From: Erysipelothrix sp. | GTDB lineage: Bacteria; Bacillota_I; Bacilli_A; Erysipelotrichales; Erysipelotrichaceae | Length of the DNA stretch: 15,563 bases | Assembly: GCA_012511085.1 (NCBI GenBank) | Contig: JAAZGU010000229.1 | Span: 1 to 15,563 of the forward strand | Direction of reading: 5' to 3' | Part shown: in pieces, positions 1-6,720 of the stretch | Layout of the letters: each line of letters begins with the position of its first letter | How positions within the stretch are numbered: the stretch's first letter is position 1 | The notes under the pieces: model-generated | The model's input: only the letters and a program-made list of their open reading frames with translations | Told to the model about the DNA's origin: nothing | Databases searched by the model: none | Made by a program: the position numbers and the translations under genes

Positions 1-20
1 CCTAAAACTAAATATCCCAT
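1..20 (-). CDS. Start of an unidentified gene, cut by the left window edge
   Basis: Only the first codons are present, reading MGYLVLG off the edge. The call rests on the signals in front of it: an ATG at 20-18, an AGGAG ribosome site 5 nt upstream (minus strand AGGAGAAAAGATG), and a TTGTGA-N17-TATAAT promoter about 25 nt further up. Nothing can be said about its function. It follows the terminator of the minor-pilin operon, so it is a separate transcription unit. Confidence 0.6.
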
Positions 21-29
21 CTTTTCTCC

Positions 30-89
30 TATGGCCGTATTAGCATTATACCCTCTAAAAATACGTCTCACAACCAAATTTCGGCCATA
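30..89. repeat. Inverted repeat flanking the left-edge promoter
   Basis: TATGGCCG at 30-37 is matched by its exact reverse complement CGGCCATA at 82-89. The arms are GC-rich in an AT-rich spacer and bracket the promoter at 45-73. The right arm lies upstream of the -35 box, so the two arms would not be on the same transcript. A DNA operator is therefore more likely than an RNA hairpin. Chance occurrence of an 8-nt pair over this distance is possible. Confidence 0.35.
45..73 (-). promoter_or_regulatory. Promoter for the left-edge gene
   Basis: On the minus strand the -35 box is TTGTGA (73-68), followed by a 17-nt spacer and a perfect TATAAT -10 box (50-45). Transcription would start near 38, giving a leader of roughly 18 nt before the ATG at 20. 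The promoter lies just after the terminator at 106-140, as expected for a new unit. Confidence 0.65.
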
Positions 90-105
90 TTTTATGAAAA
101 CATAT

Positions 106-140
106 AAAAAATCGCGAATATTTAACAAATATCCGCGATT
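106..140 (-). terminator. Rho-independent terminator of the minor-pilin operon
   Basis: On the minus strand a 14-bp stem (AATCGCGGATATTT pairing with AAATATTCGCGATT, one G-T wobble) closes on a 3-nt loop and runs directly into a T-rich tract. It begins 24 nt after the stop codon of the lectin-like pilin, so it closes the three-gene operon. Confidence 0.88.
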
Positions 141-164
141 ATGTACTCACAATATAAATTGATT

Positions 165-1694
165 TTAGTCAATTATATACTTATCGAAAAGGTATTCAAG
201 CACTTTTTGAGTATGGTTATCAGTGTGATTTGAACCAGTGCCATCGAAAATTATAATTTCACCCCATCGGTGACCTTCCACAAAACCAGCTCTTAAACGT
301 TGGATACTAATGTTGTTTCTATTATTGCTTGAGATAGTAATCGATTGACTTTGATCGAAGTTAAAAGTTCTTTGACCTGTTACTTCATTAACTTCTACAT
401 TTAGCCCGTTAGTTACAGCTAATCTATTTGGTTCAACTTCTAATCGATAAATTTCCCAACCTCCGGTACGATAATCATTAAGTGTGAAGTTTGATTGATA
501 GCTTGAAATGGAACTCTGACCATGCAAATTGAATCGTAGTTGATTGTTATCTACAATTGTAACTGCAAACTTATTTGTAGACCGCCCAGGATAAGAATCA
601 AATAGCGTACTGTTTGCGGTTACATCGCCTTCCAACTCTTCAAACTTTAAAGCAAAATAAACAATAATCTTACTTCGCGTACTTATAGAATTCCAATTGT
701 CTACATTTTGATTATTACTGTTTCCACTATTTTCAATACTAATAATTTGATGTTCGTGTTCCTCGTTGCCCACCGTTTCTATCATGACATAAGGTGCTGA
801 ATTGGTGTTCTCAATATCTTGATAACTGATATTGTTTGATCCAATATCAGTCCAACGTTTTAACAAGTTGTATTGTGTTGACAACATCACATCGGTGTTT
901 GTCATATCAAGATAGGATGCATCCATATGAATTAGTACTGAATTACCAGCAATTGGAAAACGTGAAATGAAAATGTTATTGCTGAACTTTGATGGCCCAA
1001 AATGTCCTTTTTCTCCAACTGGTGTTGTTAATTGTTTTATAAAAGTACCGCCATAATCTGCAATGTTTCCTAAATTTGTAATCGTTTTTCCCGTATAATA
1101 TGGTATGACTTTTAAATCATCATCAATAATGTCATCTGAAAATCCATGAAATGGAATATAACTTTTTTCAACGCTGTGATACCACTCATACTTTGTATCA
1201 ATATGATAACTTGTATAGTCTAAAACCATAACGCTTGGTACAACTTCTAAAGTTGTATGACCAATATTAGGATAAGTCACAACCCTACCTGCACCATCAT
1301 AACCTGTAATGGTAATATCTTCGATAATGGTTGGAACTCTAAAAGGATCTGGCCTTGATTTACTAACAAAAGTGCTTAATGTGAAATTGTTTATATCATT
1401 TTCCATAACAAAACCTTCAACGTCACGTTCGTATATTTGGCCTGCAAATAATTTAATCGTGGTTGATGGGTATATTAAATCATCAGTTTCGCCTGTCTTG
1501 ATTTTACCTTTAGTAACAGCAATTTTTTCCTCAACATCTTCTTGAGCTGCAAATATCTTTTCTGTTAACTCGCTTGTCTTATATGTATTAATAAACACAG
1601 TCGAAAACATTGTGTAGAATCCCATCGCAATCAGAGACACAATAAATAATGAAACAACAACTTCTAATAAAGTTAAACCTTTCGTGTTTTTCAT
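165..1694 (-). CDS. Type IV minor pilin with a lectin/LamG-like C-terminal domain
   Basis: A 509-residue prepilin-like protein. The N-terminus has a short basic leader ending KG (residue 6), then LTLLEVVVS with Glu at +5 and a hydrophobic helix to about residue 28: a class III signal peptide cut by prepilin peptidase. This is far longer than a normal pilin. From about residue 252 to the end it looks like a concanavalin A/LamG-type jelly roll, with an opening LIHMDAS, a KRWTDIG segment (279-285) and a closing WGEIIIFDG...VLEYLFDKY pattern. The middle (130-240) is beta-rich and unassigned. The start is the ATG at 1694, which has TAGGGGG 6 nt upstream. An in-frame TTG at 1715 would add seven residues before the leader and lacks that site. 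It follows the VWA pilin by 10 nt. By analogy with the lectin-module pilin of Streptococcus sanguinis it is probably a tip-located, glycan-binding adhesin. Pilin identity is secure; the lectin assignment is by pattern only. Confidence 0.85.
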   Translation of the reverse strand: MKNTKGLTLLEVVVSLFIVSLIAMGFYTMFSTVFINTYKTSELTEKIFAAQEDVEEKIAVTKGKIKTGETDDLIYPSTTIKLFAGQIYERDVEGFVMENDINNFTLSTFVSKSRPDPFRVPTIIEDITITGYDGAGRVVTYPNIGHTTLEVVPSVMVLDYTSYHIDTKYEWYHSVEKSYIPFHGFSDDIIDDDLKVIPYYTGKTITNLGNIADYGGTFIKQLTTPVGEKGHFGPSKFSNNIFISRFPIAGNSVLIHMDASYLDMTNTDVMLSTQYNLLKRWTDIGSNNISYQDIENTNSAPYVMIETVGNEEHEHQIISIENSGNSNNQNVDNWNSISTRSKIIVYFALKFEELEGDVTANSTLFDSYPGRSTNKFAVTIVDNNQLRFNLHGQSSISSYQSNFTLNDYRTGGWEIYRLEVEPNRLAVTNGLNVEVNEVTGQRTFNFDQSQSITISSNNRNNISIQRLRAGFVEGHRWGEIIIFDGTGSNHTDNHTQKVLEYLFDKYIID

Positions 1695-1704
1695 TTTAAA
1701 CCCC

Positions 1705-3321
1705 CTAATCCCCAATTAATCTAGGTCCTAGATAATGCCATGTATCATTAATAATTGATGTTTTAATTTCAGTAAATGCTAGACCGAGAGCTTGTTGATC
1801 ATTTGCGTGGAATCGTCGTGTATCATGTACATTCAATGCATTTTGAATTTTATCCATAACAGAAACAGTTACATCTGGACTAAATCCAATTAAGTAATTT
1901 GTGTATTCGTCAACGTCACTTAAACCTAAATCTGCAATTCTTTGTATGTAAGCAAGTGCTCGATTATCTTCTCTATTACCATAGCCTCTTACAACACCTC
2001 CAAACACAAAATCTTCTCCGGCAAATTCAGAGTAACCTCTTGTGGTAACTGCACGAACTTGATTATGCAATAAATTTAATTCATAACGACCTGTCGAATT
2101 GTTTAGACGGGTGCTTCCCGTGTAATATGTAATTCCTTCGATATCGCCATCTTGAATAAAATAACCACCATTTAAAGGATCTGAAATCATAGTATAATTT
2201 CTAACTTGTACAGTTTCTAGACAACCTTGCCAAAAAGATCCAGGTCTTGCACAGTAAGATATTGTACTATAATAGTTGTTTCCTCTTTTAACCATTTTAT
2301 CGGAATAGAAAGTATAAACTCCATCGGTTAAAAGAATGACATAATTTTTAATAATATATTCTTCCAAAATATCGTTACGTTCAGCTTCAATTGCTGCTGT
2401 TTTATCATTCAGCATATAGTAAGCTCTTCTCAAACCATCTCCTGTGTTTGTTCCACCTTCACAGCTATTACCTCCACGGCACAATGCAGTAATTTGATTT
2501 TTCAAAGTACTTGCATTTGATGATAACTCAAGAAAAGGTTTAGGGTTGTTTGCATGAGTATTAAACTCGATTAAACTTGCAGATATAATAACATCTTCAT
2601 TATCATTATCGTTAAGTTGGTTTACTAATTCTACAGCCGAATCCTTTAAGCCAGAAATCCGTGTGACTTTTGTACTTGAACCCTTGGAAATTGGTAAATC
2701 TTTATCATTCATACTGCCTGAGGTATCAAGTATGAGCGCAATATTAACAAAAACTTTTAAATTACTAAAATTTAAATTATCAGTTCGATAAGCAAGCGCT
2801 TTTGCTGGGTGCGCTGCGGAACCATAGTCAACAATTTGTAAAGAATTCAAAGATTCATACCCTGTTAAAATATCAAACCGTTTAATAACACCATGAATCT
2901 TTGCAACAAAACTCATTTTAACCGTGTTATCACGATTCATTGGATCATCTTTGAAAAATGTTATATCAAATTCAACATTTTTATATGGACCTACCAAGGT
3001 TGTTTCAACATGACTTTTACTTGAATTATCCCAAACATAATTTACAACTCTTGTCTGATCACCAGACAATGCTAAATAATTCCATTCATCATCTAAAAAA
3101 CTTGAATCTGGAACCGCAAATGCTGCCTTAGATGTGCTCACTAAATGACTAATCTCATCCATAGCATGCCTCACTGATGTTTGTACATCATAATCATCAG
3201 ATTCTTTATTATAAACTTTATTACCAAAAATCATAAGCCCCCAAACCATCGTTATAACGACACTTATGATTGTCATAGCAACTACTAATTCTAATAATGT
3301 AAATCCTTTTTTATTTTTCAT
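1705..3321 (-). CDS. Type IV minor pilin with a von Willebrand factor A domain
   Basis: A 538-residue modular pilin. The N-terminus MKNKKG/FTLLELVVAM is a canonical class III prepilin leader with Glu at +5 and a hydrophobic helix to about residue 32. A pilin-like portion runs to about 185. A VWA domain follows (about 190-500) with a full metal-binding MIDAS: D199-T-S-G-S203, Thr at 291/293 in GGTNTGDG, and D333 in LLTDG. Between D333 and the last VWA strand (YTNYLIGF, 473-480) there is about 100 residues of extra sequence. Four cysteines (281, 287, 357, 367) could form loop disulfides. Start ATG with GGTGAGG just upstream; its gap to the preceding pilin stop is 4 nt. VWA domains bind protein ligands such as matrix proteins, so an adhesive pilus tip subunit is likely. 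PilY1-type tip proteins also carry VWA domains but are not pilins. S. sanguinis has a comparable VWA pilin. Confidence 0.9.
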   Translation of the reverse strand: MKNKKGFTLLELVVAMTIISVVITMVWGLMIFGNKVYNKESDDYDVQTSVRHAMDEISHLVSTSKAAFAVPDSSFLDDEWNYLALSGDQTRVVNYVWDNSSKSHVETTLVGPYKNVEFDITFFKDDPMNRDNTVKMSFVAKIHGVIKRFDILTGYESLNSLQIVDYGSAAHPAKALAYRTDNLNFSNLKVFVNIALILDTSGSMNDKDLPISKGSSTKVTRISGLKDSAVELVNQLNDNDNEDVIISASLIEFNTHANNPKPFLELSSNASTLKNQITALCRGGNSCEGGTNTGDGLRRAYYMLNDKTAAIEAERNDILEEYIIKNYVILLTDGVYTFYSDKMVKRGNNYYSTISYCARPGSFWQGCLETVQVRNYTMISDPLNGGYFIQDGDIEGITYYTGSTRLNNSTGRYELNLLHNQVRAVTTRGYSEFAGEDFVFGGVVRGYGNREDNRALAYIQRIADLGLSDVDEYTNYLIGFSPDVTVSVMDKIQNALNVHDTRRFHANDQQALGLAFTEIKTSIINDTWHYLGPRLIGD

Positions 3322-3325
3322 GTCC

Positions 3326-3784
3326 TCACCTCAAGTCCCACGTCGGTAATTCTGGAACAGTCACCCTAAATCTCATAACTACTGTTTTCGATACATTTGT
3401 GCCGTTTGCTCTACCGATTGATTTAATAATTACATATCTCAATTCATTTCTAATCTCACTTGTAATTTCAATATCTACTTCACCATTTGGTAAAACAACA
3501 TTGTCTGTTAAAGGCTCAATCGTAACACTTGCTCCCTTATTAAAATGACTATTAAGTAATGATCTATCATCTTGTAACAAGGCACCATAAGCCAATTCAG
3601 CACCAGCGATAGCGACATAATGTGATTGGATTGATTCATTTTGATGCTGTGTTGCTTTTAAGTTGGCTGCAAACAATGTAAAGACCGCCACCCCTAAAAG
3701 TGACATGACTAGTAAAACCATAACCGCATATACGATTGCGACTCCTTGTTGATTACCTATTATTCTCTGTTTTTTCGTGGCCAT
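3326..3784 (-). CDS. Small PilX/GspK-like minor pilin without Glu+5
   Basis: A 152-residue protein with a basic leader ending NQQG (G14), then a hydrophobic helix VAIVYAVMVLLVMSLLGVAV and a segment AIAGAELAYG that matches the N-terminal region of PilX-type minor pilins. Position +5 after the cleavage glycine is Tyr instead of Glu. In the type II secretion pseudopilin GspK the missing Glu is linked to a position at the tip, so this subunit may start the fibre or cap it. I chose the ATG at 3784 because AAGGA lies 7 nt upstream; the ATG at 3799 has no ribosome site. First gene of the operon with the VWA and lectin pilins, and its TGA overlaps the ribosome site of the next gene. Confidence 0.8.
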   Translation of the reverse strand: MATKKQRIIGNQQGVAIVYAVMVLLVMSLLGVAVFTLFAANLKATQHQNESIQSHYVAIAGAELAYGALLQDDRSLLNSHFNKGASVTIEPLTDNVVLPNGEVDIEITSEIRNELRYVIIKSIGRANGTNVSKTVVMRFRVTVPELPTWDLR

Positions 3785-3825
3785 AATATTTTCCTTCATT
3801 AGAAAATGTACTTTTCTACAAATAA

Positions 3826-3854
3826 ATTATAAATCAATTGTGATAGTTGTGCAA
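3826..3854 (-). promoter_or_regulatory. Probable promoter of the minor-pilin operon
   Basis: Minus strand TTGCAC (3854-3849), a 17-nt spacer, then a perfect TATAAT (3831-3826). The -35 box is weak (3 of 6). Transcription would start near 3819, about 35 nt before the ATG at 3784. The rest of the 222-nt gap up to the AbiEii stop (3855-4006) is very AT-rich, with no gene and no convincing terminator. Confidence 0.5.
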
Positions 3855-4006
3855 ATAATATAAACTCAATGTTATCAAAAATAGCTTTTTTTGTAATTTT
3901 AATCCTTAAATTACTCTGAAAGTGCTTATATTATTAATCATCAATTGAAACTTAGCTCATATTATATAGCATATAACTTTAACTATCATCTACTTTAGTC
4001 TCTTAT

Positions 4007-4981
4007 TTATAAGTTGAAATCAATAAAAATCTTTAATATGCGTTGAAAAGTTTCAATGACGTCTTCGCAATCAATAAAATGTTCTTCTTTAAACACATAA
4101 ATACGGAGCATTGAATGAAAGTTTTGATGAATCGTTTCATTATCTAAATTGTTAAAGTATTCAAATTCATGCACTTTTTTATTATGAGTCATGGCTCCAA
4201 TTCTACGATTTTGTTCTTCAATTTTTATTTCAATAATTTCTAAAATACTGCCATGGTTCTTCAACAGAACTTCAACGGCATCCGTATTGTATAATTGGAA
4301 AACGTCGTACATATGTTTTGATACCTCAATCAACCTATTAGCATCGGTGCCAAGATAATAATCTTCAATAGCGAACAATTTATCAATAAATATTCGTTCC
4401 ATTGAAATACAACACATTTTAAATGGCTTTACATTATAATAGGTTTTTAACATAAGTTGCTGTTCTATACTCGCATAGGTAAATAAAATAGGTTCAATGA
4501 CATAGCTTGCAGTTGGTGATGATGTTGTAAACGATGTTGTTTCAACTTTAACTTTTTCTATCCTGTCAAGAGTGTCATCCTTAAATTCATCAATAGCAAA
4601 CATTGTCTTGTAGGTGTATACCGTCGTCCTGGAACCACTACCAGAAATGTTTCCTAAAGCTAATGGATCTTTTTCTAAGCAATTATATTGTGAAGTTACT
4701 CTTTTTAAAGCTGTCTTTTTACTCGTTCTTGTAGGGAATTTCGTGTCATTAAAAGTCAAATCAATATCTTCAGAGAAACGATGAATACTTTTCAATGCTT
4801 TATATAGAGCTGTTCCGCCTTTAAAAAAGACATCGTATTCATTCTGAATCTTTGCAATCTCTTGGAGCATCAAAGTTACGTAGTAATCTTTCTCAATAAT
4901 TTCAGGTAAAATTCTACGATTCTTACTGATCTGAAGTATTAAAACTTGAAATGCTTCAATATCTCTATGAAGTAAATACAA
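4007..4981 (-). CDS. abiEii: AbiEii-family nucleotidyltransferase toxin
   Basis: The toxin half of a type IV toxin-antitoxin pair. Members of this family are nucleotidyltransferases; characterised relatives modify tRNA acceptor ends and block translation. The 324-residue protein shows the family signature: EKDYYVTLML near residues 30-39, then FKGGTALYK (53-61) and FSEDIDLTF (69-77) with the metal-binding acidic residues D72 and D74. No signal peptide or membrane segment, so it is cytoplasmic. The start appears to be a TTG at 4981, because no ATG occurs before the conserved KDYY motif and the upstream sequence AAAGGGGGGGAGAG can act as ribosome site. The weak start and the seven-G tract suggest low or variable translation. 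It follows the antitoxin gene by 17 nt in the same transcript. The family call is firm; the RNA target is not known. Confidence 0.9.
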   Translation of the reverse strand: MYLLHRDIEAFQVLILQISKNRRILPEIIEKDYYVTLMLQEIAKIQNEYDVFFKGGTALYKALKSIHRFSEDIDLTFNDTKFPTRTSKKTALKRVTSQYNCLEKDPLALGNISGSGSRTTVYTYKTMFAIDEFKDDTLDRIEKVKVETTSFTTSSPTASYVIEPILFTYASIEQQLMLKTYYNVKPFKMCCISMERIFIDKLFAIEDYYLGTDANRLIEVSKHMYDVFQLYNTDAVEVLLKNHGSILEIIEIKIEEQNRRIGAMTHNKKVHEFEYFNNLDNETIHQNFHSMLRIYVFKEEHFIDCEDVIETFQRILKIFIDFNL

Positions 4982-4998
4982 ACTCTCCCCCCCTTTGT

Positions 4999-5664
4999 TT
5001 AGCGTGCCATTAAGTCAGTAAGACTATCAAGAACATTCTTATTATAGTGCATCTTAGCTGTTTTCATCAGCTCATGAAAACTCATCTTATTTTTCTTCAT
5101 ATAGGTTTCCAGTTTTTCACCTATACGATCATAAATCAAATGATATTCATTGATTTCTTTAATTGTATCTAAAAGCTGGAAATAAAGGTAGTTGTCATCA
5201 TTTATTTCAGCAGGTGGTGCATTGACTTCAATTTTTTGATCGAGGAATTGTAAGATTTCTTTTGTATTATATTTGTTTGAAACAATTCGAACCCAGTTTT
5301 CAATATTATTAGAAATGCCTATATCGTTTAATACTTTTGTACCAATCCGATAACCTATATGTTTGTCTTTAGAATAATCATAAATATAGGTATCATGAAG
5401 TAGCTTCATAAAATTTAAAGGATAATTACCAAACTTCGTTTCCTTTGTTTTATAAAAGACACCGTTTTTTATTTTTTCTAATTTACCTTCTTGAACCAAA
5501 CGGTTGAGATAAAGACTCATTAATTTTCTAAAGTATGTCAAATCAACTTCCGCTTCATGCGCAAGTTTATAGGTTACATCTTTTAATAATATTGGATCAC
5601 CATATGCTTGCTCATCTATATACTTTCGCAAGTAATCCATATACACCTTATTTTTTTCAGTCAT
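4999..5664 (-). CDS. abiEi: AbiEi-type antitoxin and autorepressor (DUF6088-like)
   Basis: A 221-residue partner of the AbiEii toxin. Residues about 10-75 form a predicted winged helix-turn-helix (ILLKDVTYKLA, then YFRKLMSLYLNRLVQEG and the wing KLEKIKNGVFYK). The rest, including HIGYRIGTKVLNDIGIS and RIVSNKYNT, matches the AbiEi/DUF6088 antitoxin type. AbiEi proteins bind inverted repeats in their own promoter and neutralise the toxin without forming a stable complex. Here the promoter does contain such a repeat (5677-5724). ATG start with AGAGGTG 6 nt upstream. It is first in the operon, as is usual for this system. Confidence 0.88.
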   Translation of the reverse strand: MTEKNKVYMDYLRKYIDEQAYGDPILLKDVTYKLAHEAEVDLTYFRKLMSLYLNRLVQEGKLEKIKNGVFYKTKETKFGNYPLNFMKLLHDTYIYDYSKDKHIGYRIGTKVLNDIGISNNIENWVRIVSNKYNTKEILQFLDQKIEVNAPPAEINDDNYLYFQLLDTIKEINEYHLIYDRIGEKLETYMKKNKMSFHELMKTAKMHYNKNVLDSLTDLMAR

Positions 5665-5676
5665 AATAACACCTCT

Positions 5677-5724
5677 GTTGACTAAATTATATATATATTG
5701 TTGATTTTTGTCAATTTAATCAAC
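5677..5724 (-). promoter_or_regulatory. Consensus promoter inside a dyad operator for abiEi-abiEii
   Basis: The minus strand carries a perfect TTGACA (5714-5709), a 17-nt spacer and a perfect TATAAT (5691-5686). The promoter is framed by an inverted repeat: GTTGACTAAATT at 5677-5688 against AATTTAATCAAC at 5713-5724, 11 of 12 bases complementary. A further GTTGA half-site lies at 5700-5704. The arms overlap the -35 box and the region just downstream of the -10 box, so bound protein would block RNA polymerase. This fits negative autoregulation by AbiEi. Confidence 0.8.
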
Positions 5725-5755
5725 ATCTGGTAGTATCGCTATTTGCAACGGATAG

Positions 5756-5780
5756 AAAAAACATCTCAATGTTTGAGATG
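5756..5780 (-). terminator. Rho-independent terminator after the HEPN-like gene
   Basis: On the minus strand CATCTCAA and TTGAGATG pair over 8 bp around a 3-nt loop (5762-5780), followed by six T (5761-5756). It lies 24 nt after the stop of the gene at 5805 and isolates it from the toxin-antitoxin promoter. Confidence 0.8.
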
Positions 5781-5804
5781 CTCTTAAAATCGCAATCTAT
5801 GCAA

Positions 5805-6506
5805 TCAAATGATAATATCTTTTCTAACATGATCATAAATCGGTTTTATTTTGATTTGATCATGAAAGTCATCTGTAAAAGCAAGGGCATTCTCCAATGC
5901 CCAACTAGCAAACCCATAACTCAAGCATTTATCAGGAAAAAATGGATTACCGGAATTTTCATAAAATATAGAATAGTTAAATTTCCCATCAAGAAATTCG
6001 GTTAATTCAAATTGATCATAATTGATACTCGTGAATGGAGAATGGATTGAATACACTTCAGGGTTATAGTGAATAAGAGCATGCCGAACTTTAATAATAG
6101 CTCTTAAGTTTTCATATAATTCTGAATTTTCATCTATTTTATTCTTGTTGATCATTTTCAAAACCCCCTTGTACTTTTCAAGTGTTGACGTATATTTCAA
6201 CTTACTTTTCTTTTTCGACCACTCTAATTGAATAATATCTCTCGTAATTTTGGGAATATTATTCATTCTTTCTTGATGACTGGCGATATCAAAAAGTATT
6301 TCTCTTATTGTGGCTTCCAAAAAGGACACTGTAGCAAATAATGATCCAGTTACAAATGCTTTGTTTCTGGTATCCAAATCAGTTTTTACGTTACCGCTAA
6401 TATCTGAAATGTTCTGACTTTCTATCTTTTGACTTTCAATAGCTAATAATGACGCGGATTTCAAATGTTGGATTGAAAAATATGTTATGAATCTGAAACT
6501 AAACAC
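5805..6506 (-). CDS. HEPN-like protein with an R-x4-H motif, possible RNase
   Basis: A 233-residue, mostly helical, cytoplasmic protein that I do not recognise at family level. The key feature is KVRHALIHYN at residues 139-148, which gives R141-x4-H146, the catalytic motif of HEPN ribonucleases; the following tyrosine is also common there. An earlier helix, LFATVSFLEATIREILF (56-72), resembles the first helix of HEPN folds of the RiboL-PSP or MAE_28990 kind. HEPN proteins often act as toxins or abortive-infection RNases. The start is a GTG at 6506 with a strong AGGAGGT 8 nt upstream. It has its own terminator. No separate antitoxin gene is next to it; the AbiE pair downstream has its own promoter. 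No clear promoter is seen in 6507-6640. HEPN fold moderately sure, activity inferred. Confidence 0.65.
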   Translation of the reverse strand: MFSFRFITYFSIQHLKSASLLAIESQKIESQNISDISGNVKTDLDTRNKAFVTGSLFATVSFLEATIREILFDIASHQERMNNIPKITRDIIQLEWSKKKSKLKYTSTLEKYKGVLKMINKNKIDENSELYENLRAIIKVRHALIHYNPEVYSIHSPFTSINYDQFELTEFLDGKFNYSIFYENSGNPFFPDKCLSYGFASWALENALAFTDDFHDQIKIKPIYDHVRKDIII

Positions 6507-6640
6507 CTTTTAATACCTCCTCTAAGTCATACTAGATTTTGAATACAATAAATACAAAATGAATAATATCGCATAAAATTTAATGCCTTTGTTATCGTAA
6601 CTCCGAATACATAAGATTTGAAATTGTTTGTTCTCTAATT

Positions 6641-6671
6641 AAAAAAAGAGATGAGTTTTCATCTCATCTCT
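6641..6671 (-). terminator. Rho-independent terminator of the major pilin gene
   Basis: Minus strand AGAGATGAG pairs with CTCATCTCT over 9 bp around a 7-nt loop, followed by seven T (6647-6641; the outermost A-T pair overlaps the tract). It lies about 50 nt after the pilA stop. The sequence from here to 6506 is AT-rich and shows no gene. Confidence 0.88.
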
Positions 6672-6720
6672 CTTTCATTTTTAAAAGCTCTTCATGTGAG
6701 CAACTTCTTTTATAATTTAC

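Noticed and set aside
1309..1545. A 78-codon open frame on the plus strand opposite the lectin-like pilin
   Set aside because: Antisense shadow without ribosome site or recognisable features.
3855..4006. Terminator after the AbiEii gene
   Set aside because: Only a short CTTATAAATAAG palindrome without a T tract lies near the stop; the stretch is AT-rich but forms no convincing hairpin with a T run, so readthrough into the minor-pilin operon cannot be excluded.
5769..6005. A 78-codon open frame on the plus strand opposite the HEPN-like gene
   Set aside because: It starts inside the terminator hairpin, lacks a ribosome site and overlaps a gene with a strong AGGAGGT site.
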